Origin: Rhodospirillales bacterium | GTDB taxonomy: Bacteria > Pseudomonadota > Alphaproteobacteria > Kiloniellales > JACOMY01 | Reading direction: 5' to 3' | Length of the DNA stretch: 64,000 bases | Assembly: GCA_014324045.1 (NCBI GenBank) | Contig: JACOMY010000003.1 | Span: forward strand, 62,001 to 126,000 | Shown here: piece by piece, positions 8,277 to 15,369 of the stretch | Layout: every line of letters begins with the position of its first letter | How positions within the stretch are numbered: the stretch's first letter is position 1 | Translations under genes and position numbers: made by a program | The notes under the pieces: model-generated | Databases searched by the model: none | The model's input: only the letters and a program-made list of their open reading frames with translations | Told to the model about the DNA's origin: nothing

Positions 8277-9236
8277 TTAGGCGATCCGGTTCGGCGGGGC
8301 CTTGCCGGCGAAAAAGGCATCCAGGTTGTCGAGGCAGCAGAAGCCCATGGCCTTGCGGGTTTCAACGGTGGTGCTGCCAAGATGCGGCAGCAGATAGGCG
8401 TTGGGAAGGGTAAGATAGTCGGGATGAACCGCCGGCTCGCCGCGGAAAACGTCCAGGCCGGCCGCTGCGATCCGGCCGGAACGCAGCGCTGCGATCAGCG
8501 CCTCGTCGTCAACCAGATTGCCGCGCGCGGTGTTCACCACGATCGCCCCCTGCGGCAGCATCTCGATCCGCTCCGCGTTCAGGAAGTTCTCGGTCTCGGG
8601 CGTCGCCGGGGCGTTTAAGGACAGGAAATCGCTGACCTTCAGCAGCGATTCCGGTGTCTCGTGATATATAGCCCCCTACTCGATTTCCGGGCTCAAGCGC
8701 TGCAGCTTGCAGTAGTGGATCTTCAGGCCGAAGCCTCGTGCCCGCTTGGCGACCGCCTGACCGATGCGGCCCATGCCCATGACACCGAGCCGCTGTCCGC
8801 TGAGCTGTGCGCCCATTAACTGGGTCGGCATCCAGCCGCTCCACTCGCCGCGGCGCAGCATCTCCTGACCTTCCCAGGACCGGCGGGCCGCACCCAACAG
8901 GCAGAGCATGGCGATGTCGGCTGTCGCATCGGTCAGAACGTCAGGGGTGTGCGTAACGGCCAGCCCGCGCTTCTTGGCGGCGTCGAGATCGATGTGGTCG
9001 AAGCCGACCGAGAAGGTGGCAACGATCTTGACGCTCTCTGGCAAGGCCTCGATATCGGCTGCAGTGAGCGCTGCACCCGGCGAGGTGATCACGGCATCGG
9101 CGCCCTCGGCCTTGAGTGGCACACCGCCGATGGCCCAGCTTGCGTCCTCCTGGTTGGCAGTCACCTCGTAGTCGCGCTCGGCGCGGACCAGGACGGCGTC
9201 GGGCATGGGGCGGGTAATCAAGAGGCGTTGTGCCAT
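8277..9236 (-). pseudogene. D-2-hydroxyacid (glyoxylate/hydroxypyruvate) dehydrogenase with in-frame amber stop
   Basis: The frame encodes about 319 residues of a D-isomer-specific 2-hydroxyacid dehydrogenase, like D-glycerate or glyoxylate reductases. The substrate domain starts MAQRLLITRPMPDAVLVRAE. The NAD-binding motif is VMGMGRIGQAVAKRA. Catalytic residues would be the Arg in NTARGNLVDDEAL, the Glu in RGEPAVHPDY and the His in LLPHLGSTT. After LQRLSPEIE a TAG codon at plus 8676-8678 interrupts the frame. Reading straight on gives GAIYHETPESLLKVSDFL, so there is no frameshift. CAG to TAG is the simplest change. Unless it is a sequencing error or is read through, the product lacks much of the NAD domain and the catalytic His. 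Confidence 0.85.
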
Positions 9237-9536
9237 GGTTGTTCTTCACGCGATTGACGGTTTCGATTTTCGCAGACTATCGCCAGGATACGACAGGCCC
9301 TAAAAATAGGCGATGGATCTCAAGGCTTTTGCAACCAGACCCCCGTACGCTCGCCACCTCGCTTCGCTCTTTGCGAGGGAGGCTTGGGTTGTGTGCCGCG
9401 TCGGTGCGCTTTTTCCAACCGCGCACTCAATAGCCCTCCTTGAGGCGGCGGAAGCGAGAGTCGAACCTTGATCCTGCCGGTCTCCGACGGTTCGCTAGAG
9501 AACGAAGCAGAGCTGACGCTGCCTAGACAGGCCGAT
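9237..9536. other. Intergenic region between the broken dehydrogenase and dinB
   Basis: About 300 bases without a recognisable gene. A 6-bp stem (CCTCGC at 9358-9363 with GCGAGG at 9373-9378) lies in it, and a GGTTCGACTC string on the minus strand resembles a tRNA T-loop, but no T-stem or tRNA body can be folded around it. Small open frames here show no family resemblance. Confidence 0.5.
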
Positions 9537-10826
9537 TCAACCGCTTTTGGGGCAGTTCGGCTGTTGTGTCTTGAAGCCACGGCCAAGCTGGATGGCACCG
9601 TCGCCCAGCTTGTCGCGCAACCGATCCATCACCGCTTCGACCGCCACCTTGCGTTTGCGATCCGGTTCTAAAAGCGAAGGCGGATCGGCGAACTTTGCCG
9701 GGCAGAGATCGTCGCAGCCGATGCCTATCAGACGGAAGGAACGGCCGTCTACCTCGCGCGTCAGGAGCGATTGGGCCGCCTTGAAGAGACGCGAGGCCAA
9801 CTGCGTGGGATCGTCCAGGCGACGCTGGCGGGTAATCAGGCTAAACCGAGCCGTCTTCAGTTTTAGGACTGCGGCATGTCCGGCGAGTTGCGCCCTTTTC
9901 AAGCGTCGCGAGACCTTCTCGCACAGCGGCCAGAGCTCGGCTTCCAGGCTCTCGAGGCTGCTGAGATCCAGATTGAAGGTGGTTTCGGCGGAGATCGACT
10001 TGACCTCCGCGTTGGACGTCACCCGGCGCTCGTCCTCGCCGCGGGCGAAGCGGTAGAGGCCTTTGCCTATGCTGCCAAAGCGAAGGATTAAGCCTGCTTC
10101 TTCGTAGTCGAGCAGATCGCCGATCTTGCGGATGCCGGCCTGTTCCAGCTGGCCCTTCAAGGCTTTGCCGACACCCCAGATCAGCGAAACAGGCTGACCG
10201 GCGAGGAAGTCTTGCGCGTCGCCGCGACCGAGGACGGAGAAACCCTGCGGTTTGTCCAGGTCGGAGGCGATCTTGGCCAGGGATTTGTTATAGGAGAGCC
10301 CGACCGAGACGGTGAGCCCCTCGTCTTTCTCGACCCGCTTGGCCAGCGCCGCCAGGGTGCGGGCCGGCGGGCCACCGTGCAGCATCTCTGTGCCGGTCAG
10401 ATCCAGGAAGGCCTCGTCGATCGACAGCGGCTCGACCAAGGGCGTCACATCTTGCATTATCGCACGAATATGCCGCCCTACACCGCTGTATTTGCTTATA
10501 TCCGGCTTGATGACAACGGCATCGGGACAGAGCGCCAGGGCCTTGAACATGGGCATGGCGGAGCGCACGCCATAGAGGCGCGCTGTGTAGCAGGCGGCCG
10601 ACACCACGCCGCGGCGCCCGCCGCCGACGATGACCGGCTTATCGTGCAGTTCCGGCCTGTCGCGCTTCTCCACACTGGCATAGAAGGCATCGCAGTCGAT
10701 GTGGGCAATCGAGAGCGTCGCCAGTTCCGGGTGCCGGAGCAGGCGGCGGCTGCCACAGATTTGGCAACATGGGCCGGGGCCGGGCTCAAGGGTGAGGCAG
10801 TCGCGGCAGAGGCCGTCAGCGATCAT
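9537..10826 (-). CDS. dinB: DNA polymerase IV (Y family) with N-terminal Cys motif
   Basis: DinB carries out error-prone translesion synthesis. At 429 residues it has the Y-family motifs AHIDCDAFYASVEKRD (metal Asp, near residue 42), the steric-gate region, LVEPLSIDEAFLDLTG with the catalytic Asp-Glu pair, VGLSYNKSLAKIASDLDKP, and a little-finger domain ending in the usual Lys/Arg-rich region. Before the polymerase domain is a small CRDC...CQICGS motif, a possible zinc knuckle seen in alphaproteobacterial DinB forms. The ATG overlaps the stop of the ROK fragment upstream (ATGA). I did not find a convincing GTTC-N7-GTTC SOS box nearby. Confidence 0.93.
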   Translation of the reverse strand: MIADGLCRDCLTLEPGPGPCCQICGSRRLLRHPELATLSIAHIDCDAFYASVEKRDRPELHDKPVIVGGGRRGVVSAACYTARLYGVRSAMPMFKALALCPDAVVIKPDISKYSGVGRHIRAIMQDVTPLVEPLSIDEAFLDLTGTEMLHGGPPARTLAALAKRVEKDEGLTVSVGLSYNKSLAKIASDLDKPQGFSVLGRGDAQDFLAGQPVSLIWGVGKALKGQLEQAGIRKIGDLLDYEEAGLILRFGSIGKGLYRFARGEDERRVTSNAEVKSISAETTFNLDLSSLESLEAELWPLCEKVSRRLKRAQLAGHAAVLKLKTARFSLITRQRRLDDPTQLASRLFKAAQSLLTREVDGRSFRLIGIGCDDLCPAKFADPPSLLEPDRKRKVAVEAVMDRLRDKLGDGAIQLGRGFKTQQPNCPKSG

Positions 10827-11017
10827 GCCCGCCGTTTCACAATGGAGGCCCCCACAGAAGAGGCCCCCAGGGAAGCCACTTGGGAGACCCTGGCTTCGAT
10901 GCTGTTCGTACAGTCATGACGCGGGTTGGCGATGCGCTTGGCGAAGCGCGTTTCGCCGTTTCGGTCCAAGTCCGCTGCCTTGATCTCGGTTCCGCCAAGG
11001 TCGAGGCCCATCCGCAT
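10823..11017 (-). pseudogene. N-terminal stub of a ROK-family sugar kinase
   Basis: A 64-codon frame begins MRMGLDLGGTEIKAADLDRN, the phosphate-binding start of ROK kinases (gluco-, fructo- or N-acetylhexosamine kinases, normally about 300 residues). The similarity continues through NGETRFAKRIANPRHD to about residue 45 and then turns into unrelated sequence ending at the dinB start. The rest of the kinase, including its zinc-binding Cys motif, is absent. It is a truncated relic, though it still has a clean start and could produce a short peptide ahead of dinB. Confidence 0.7.
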
Positions 11018-11036
11018 AGGAACTGGCCTTGCGGCC

Positions 11037-11204
11037 CTATTTGATCTTTGCTTCCTTGAAGAGGACGTGCTTGCGCACGACCGGGTCGTACTTCTTGAAC
11101 GACAGCTTCTCGGTCTTGGTGCGCGGGTTCTTCTTGGTCACGTAGAAGTAGCCCGTATCGGCAGTGCTGACCAACTTGATCAGAGTGGTTGCTGGCTTTG
11201 CCAT
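11037..11204 (-). CDS. rpmG: 50S ribosomal protein L33
   Basis: The 55-codon gene encodes [18 protein letters not shown], then [20 protein letters not shown] and [17 protein letters not shown], a complete L33 of the proteobacterial zinc-free type (no Cys pairs). The length is exactly the family norm. A minus-strand promoter candidate lies 110-135 bases upstream. Confidence 0.96.
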   Translation of the reverse strand: MAKPATTLIKLVSTADTGYFYVTKKNPRTKTEKLSFKKYDPVVRKHVLFKEAKIK

Positions 11205-11312
11205 GGTGTCGTCTTTCTCCGGCCTGTCGGCGTCGGCTGCTTGTCCCGGTAAAGCGGTCGGGTGTCCAAGTGCTCTAGCCGATCGTACACCGCTATCTCT
11301 TAGAGCTGCGCG

Positions 11313-11340
11313 ACATTATTCTCTTTCCCCCGGCTGTCAA
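11313..11340 (-). promoter_or_regulatory. Candidate promoter for rpmG
   Basis: On the minus strand TTGACA (11335-11340) is followed after 16 bases by TAATGT (11313-11318). The -35 is a consensus match, the -10 is weak. It overlaps the last codons of the S41 peptidase gene and points at rpmG. Confidence 0.4.
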
Positions 11341-12932
11341 GGCCAACCGCCGCAGAGCGGCAGCCGGCATCCACCCTGGTTCGGCAGGCTGGCCATATCC
11401 CGGCTCATCAACTGACGATAGAGTCGGCGGTCGTGCAACAGCCGAAGTGCGCCCTCCAGGTCTTGGTCTTTCTCTGCCTTTTCGGGCGGGCAGTTGGCCC
11501 GAAAGCCGGCCAGGGAGGCTTGGTCGCGGTCGTCGATAACCGCGCGCCGGTTGATATGGCGCCTATGGCGGTAACCTGCGCTGGCCAGCGCCTCCCCAGC
11601 GGCCAGGGTACCGCTGGTGCAGACATCCGGCAGCACGCCCCGGCCGCTCAGAGAGTAGCCCGACGGCGCATGAAAGCGCGCCCAGGTCAAGGTCAGTTCG
11701 CCCTCGTTAGGCAAGCGTAGCAAGGTCTGCACGCTACCCTTGCCGTAGCTGACGGTTCCGCTGACCAATGCTCGATCATTGTCCTGCAGGGCGGCGGCCA
11801 CGATCTCCGACGCAGAGGCCGAATCGCCATCGATCATGACCACCATGGGCAGATCGCGCAGTAGGTTGTGCGGCTGCGCCGAGAACTTCTGGCGACTGTC
11901 GGGATGGCGGCCATAGGTGGTGACAATGACGCCGCAGTCTAGGAAGAGATCGGAAACGGAGACCGCCTGATCTAACAGACCGCCGGGGTTACCGCGCAGA
12001 TCCAGCACCATGCCGACGAAGGGTTTGTCCGCCGCTTCCACGGCCTCCGCCACAGCGACCTGCAAGGCACGCGTGGTGTCGTGGTTGAAGCCCTCGACCC
12101 GGAGGATCAGCACGTCGTCCCGGCGCCGCCAACTGACGGTCTGCGGCACGATGAAATTGCGCACCACGCCGATCGACAGCTGCTCTGCCTCGCGTAGGAT
12201 GGTCAGGCGGACCTCGGTCGAGATCGGCCCGCGCAGCGCCTTCACCGCGCCGCGCCGATCGATGCCGGCGGCGCTGACGCCATCGATGGCGACAATCAGG
12301 TCGCCGGCCTGCAATCCGGCCCGCTCGGCTGGCATGCCCTGCATGACCTTCTGAACCGCGACACCTTCGGACACCACGCCGATGCGAATTCCGACGCCGC
12401 CGAAACCGTCTCGATTGGCTCGATTCTCCTGTGCCTCTCGGCGCGAGGCATAGCGGGAGTACTCGTCTAGGTTCTCTGCAACGGCGTCGAAAACGCTCTC
12501 GTAAATGCGCTCGCTGTCGGCCTGCGCCAAGGCAGGGGAGAGCGTGGAAAGCCGCCGTACAGCGCTATCTGTCAACTGTCCCCAACCGCGCGTATCTGCT
12601 TCGGCCGGGGCATGGTAGAGGCCGGCGGTCTCGCCGCGGACAGCCAGTTGCACCGATTGGCCCTGGCGCACGATGGTGATCTCCGGATCGATGTCGCTCA
12701 AGCCCTCGACACCGGCGAGCGCCAGGTTGTCGATCTCGACGTCCTCTATATAGATGCGTTCGAGGTCGGCGTAGCCGCTGGCGAAAACGCGCGCCGAGAT
12801 GTCGCCACGGCCCTCCTCGTTGACGGCCCCGCCCGAACAGGCCGCGAGCGACAGCAAAGCAACAGCGGCCAATAAGCCGGTCGCGCCCGGCAGCTGCCGA
12901 TCGTTTCCGCGTAGCGGCTGGTTTGCGCACAT
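11337..12932 (-). CDS. S41 family C-terminal-processing peptidase, lipoprotein
   Basis: A 531-residue periplasmic tail-specific protease (CtpA type). The N-terminus has a hydrophobic segment ending in the lipobox LAAC near residue 32, so it is probably a lipoprotein. A PDZ domain follows (VGIRIGVVSEGVAVQKVMQG, then AGLQAGDLIVAIDG). The catalytic Ser is in DGDSASASEIVAAALQD and the Lys in GTVSYGKGSVQTLL. A region of about 120 residues precedes the PDZ domain and a C-terminal extension of about 70 residues follows the core, making it longer than typical CtpA. The ATG giving MCANQPL was chosen because it places the signal sequence correctly; the frame is open further upstream. Confidence 0.88.
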   Translation of the reverse strand: MCANQPLRGNDRQLPGATGLLAAVALLSLAACSGGAVNEEGRGDISARVFASGYADLERIYIEDVEIDNLALAGVEGLSDIDPEITIVRQGQSVQLAVRGETAGLYHAPAEADTRGWGQLTDSAVRRLSTLSPALAQADSERIYESVFDAVAENLDEYSRYASRREAQENRANRDGFGGVGIRIGVVSEGVAVQKVMQGMPAERAGLQAGDLIVAIDGVSAAGIDRRGAVKALRGPISTEVRLTILREAEQLSIGVVRNFIVPQTVSWRRRDDVLILRVEGFNHDTTRALQVAVAEAVEAADKPFVGMVLDLRGNPGGLLDQAVSVSDLFLDCGVIVTTYGRHPDSRQKFSAQPHNLLRDLPMVVMIDGDSASASEIVAAALQDNDRALVSGTVSYGKGSVQTLLRLPNEGELTLTWARFHAPSGYSLSGRGVLPDVCTSGTLAAGEALASAGYRHRRHINRRAVIDDRDQASLAGFRANCPPEKAEKDQDLEGALRLLHDRRLYRQLMSRDMASLPNQGGCRLPLCGGWP

Positions 12933-13017
12933 AGCAGCATTAATCTCTCGTTCGGTCCTTGACGGAAGAGCTAATGTGAAGATGTGGTGGAAACCGGATT
13001 GGCTGTCACCCAGTTTC

Positions 13018-13033
13018 GCGGTAAACTTACCGC
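13018..13033. promoter_or_regulatory. Perfect inverted repeat upstream of the S41 peptidase gene
   Basis: GCGGTAAACTTACCGC has 7-bp arms and a 2-base centre. It lies between the end of rnr and the start of the S41 peptidase gene, about 90 bases before that start. It looks like an operator rather than a terminator; the regulator is unknown. Confidence 0.45.
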
Positions 13034-13083
13034 ACACTGCAGGAATGCAACAGATATGGTCCGCAGGTCGCGATCCGTATCTG

Positions 13084-15369
13084 TCAGCGACGGTCTTTTC
13101 TTCTGGATTGCCGTCCTTTGGCCTTGCTGCGCCGCTGCGGCGGCCGTCGGGTCCTTGGACCGTTGCTGGGCTTTGGCGCACTGCCTCTCGGCCAGGGCGA
13201 AGGACCGGCCTCACCCTCGGTCAACTCCATGATGAGCGAACCGGTCAGGGCGTTGGCCTCGCGCAGGCGGACCATGACCGCTTCGCCCAAGCGATAGACG
13301 CGGCCCCAGCGGCGACCGATCAGTGCATGCAGGCGCGCGTCGTGCTCGTAGCGATCGTCGGGCAGGGAGCCGATCGGTACCAAGCCATCGGCACCGCTCT
13401 CCGCGAGACGGACGAAGAGCCCGAAGCGAGCGACTCCGGCGATCCGCCCCTTTTGCATGCTGCCGACTTCCTTCGACAGCAGCTGGGCGGTGAAGCGATC
13501 GAGGGTATCGCGCTCGGCCATCGCCGAGCGTCGTTCGCATTTTGAGATCGAGGCACCCCATTCGGCAAAAAGTGCGGCGTCCTCGCCCGCAAGGCCGTCC
13601 GGGCCTAACTCCAATAGGCCGATCAGGGCGCGATGTACCAGCAGGTCGGCGTAGCGGCGAATGGGGGAGGTAAAGTGGGCGTAACGCTGCAGTGCCAAGC
13701 CGAAATGCCCCTCGTTGTCCGGCGCATAGAAGGCCTGGCTCTGGCTGCGCAGCACCAATTCGCCGACCAGGTTGGCTGCGGCGCTGCCTTTGACTTGGTC
13801 CAGCACCTTGCAGAAGAGCTGCGGACGGATTGGCTGACCCTTGGCAAAAGCAAGCCCCAAAGCCCGCAAGACCTCGCCCAGCGCCTCGACCTTGGCGGCG
13901 TCTGGGGGCTGATGGACCCGGTACATGCAGGCCTGGCGCTTGGCCTCCAGAGTCTCGGCGGCGGCGACGTTGGCGGTCACCATGAAGAGTTCGATCAGAC
14001 GATGGCTAGCCAGGCGGGCACGAGGGACGATGCCGGTGGGCCTGTCCTCTGCGTCGAGGACCACCTGTCGCTCGACAATCTCCAGATCCAGGCTACTGCG
14101 TGCGGCGCGGGCCTCGTCCAGGGCTTTGCAGGCGGCATGAAGTGGACGCAAGACCGGGTCGAGCAAGGGCTCTGTCAAAGCATCGGGATGGCCGTCGATA
14201 GCCTCCTGCACCGCTTCGTAGGTAAGCCGGGCAGCCGAGCGCATGAGGGCGCGTTGGAAGTGGTGGCGCTTCAGCTGGCCCGCTCGGTCGATCCACATTT
14301 CGGCGACCAGACAAGGGCGCTCTTCGTCGGGCTTCAGCGAGCACCAGCCATTGGACAGCGCCTCCGGCAGCATCGGCACCACCCGGTCGGGGAAATAGGT
14401 GGAATTGCCCCGCTTCCGCGCTTCTCGGTCCAGGGCGCTGTTGGCGCGGACATAGTGGGCGACGTCGGCGATAGCGACCAGGATGCGAAATCCACCGGGG
14501 TTCGCCGGATCGGGATCGGGTTCGGCGAAGACGGCGTCGTCGAAGTCACGCGCGTCGGCGCCGTCGATGGTGATCAAGGGCAGATCCCGCAGGTCCAGGC
14601 GATCGCCCAGAGGCACCGGGCCCGCCGTATTAGCCTCCTCCAGGGCTTCTTTAGGGAAGAGGTCGCGCAGCCCATACTCGGCCATGGCGACCAGGCTGTA
14701 GGCCTTCGGTGAATCGCCGCTACCCAAGCGCTCCAGCACGCGGGCTTCGTCCTGGTCGCGGCGGCTACCGCGCAGCGGCTCGATCAGCACCAACTCGCCT
14801 TCGTCGGCGTCCAGGCGGTTGGCCTCGCGGACGCGGTAGACCTCCTTGACTCGGCGGTCTGCGGGCACGACCAGACCGCTTCCCTTTGCCACGCGTTCGT
14901 AGCGTCCCACCAGCCGCCGCGCCGCGCCGCCCAAGCGACGAATGATGCTGGCCCGATAGCGCTGGCCTGCCAGATGGGTCAGGCGGGCCAGGATGCGCTC
15001 GCCGAGCGCCGGTGGCTGGCCGCCGCGATCTGGGGCCAGAAGAATCTCCCACACTTGCGATGTTTCCGCAGCCGGGCCGCTAACGGGTCGCGCCAAGACC
15101 TCGCCGTCCTCGTCCTGGCCGGCGATCTCAAGGACCGTGACTGGAGGCAAGCAGTCTGGCGGTGCGTGGTGCTTGTCGTGGTGATTCTCTAGCAGGCCGT
15201 TCTCAGCCAGGGCCCGCAGCTGCTCCTTCAGCCAGATTCGGTCGGCACCATGCAGCCCGAAGGCGCGCGCCAAATCGCGGTGGGGGACGGGGGTGGCGCT
15301 GTCGCGGAGATAGTCCAGCAGCTGTTCGCGCGTCGGCAGCGGAGTCTTGCGCGGGGCGGGTGCCGTCAC
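13084..15369 (-). CDS. rnr: Ribonuclease R
   Basis: RNase R is a processive 3'-5' exoribonuclease that degrades structured RNA. At 761 residues it has a winged-helix N-terminal domain (REQLLDYLRDSATPVPHRDL), cold-shock domains, the RNB catalytic domain with the acidic cluster ITIDGADARDFDDAVFAE, and the S1 domain (GRIAGVARFGLFVRLAESG), then a basic tail. The start is a GTG overlapping the topA stop (GTGA), so translation is likely coupled to topA. The order plsY-dprA-topA-rnr is standard in Rhodospirillales. Confidence 0.95.
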   Translation of the reverse strand: MTAPAPRKTPLPTREQLLDYLRDSATPVPHRDLARAFGLHGADRIWLKEQLRALAENGLLENHHDKHHAPPDCLPPVTVLEIAGQDEDGEVLARPVSGPAAETSQVWEILLAPDRGGQPPALGERILARLTHLAGQRYRASIIRRLGGAARRLVGRYERVAKGSGLVVPADRRVKEVYRVREANRLDADEGELVLIEPLRGSRRDQDEARVLERLGSGDSPKAYSLVAMAEYGLRDLFPKEALEEANTAGPVPLGDRLDLRDLPLITIDGADARDFDDAVFAEPDPDPANPGGFRILVAIADVAHYVRANSALDREARKRGNSTYFPDRVVPMLPEALSNGWCSLKPDEERPCLVAEMWIDRAGQLKRHHFQRALMRSAARLTYEAVQEAIDGHPDALTEPLLDPVLRPLHAACKALDEARAARSSLDLEIVERQVVLDAEDRPTGIVPRARLASHRLIELFMVTANVAAAETLEAKRQACMYRVHQPPDAAKVEALGEVLRALGLAFAKGQPIRPQLFCKVLDQVKGSAAANLVGELVLRSQSQAFYAPDNEGHFGLALQRYAHFTSPIRRYADLLVHRALIGLLELGPDGLAGEDAALFAEWGASISKCERRSAMAERDTLDRFTAQLLSKEVGSMQKGRIAGVARFGLFVRLAESGADGLVPIGSLPDDRYEHDARLHALIGRRWGRVYRLGEAVMVRLREANALTGSLIMELTEGEAGPSPWPRGSAPKPSNGPRTRRPPQRRSKAKGRQSRRKDRR

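Noticed and set aside
8676-8678. Amber codon as a pyrrolysine or selenocysteine-type recoding site
   Set aside because: The gene family does not use such residues and no recoding signal or dedicated tRNA is seen.
9440-9470. tRNA-like GGTTCGACTC on the minus strand near dinB
   Set aside because: No T-stem, anticodon arm or acceptor could be paired around it.
13633-14712. 359-codon plus-strand frame inside rnr
   Set aside because: Antisense shadow of RNase R with no recognisable domains.
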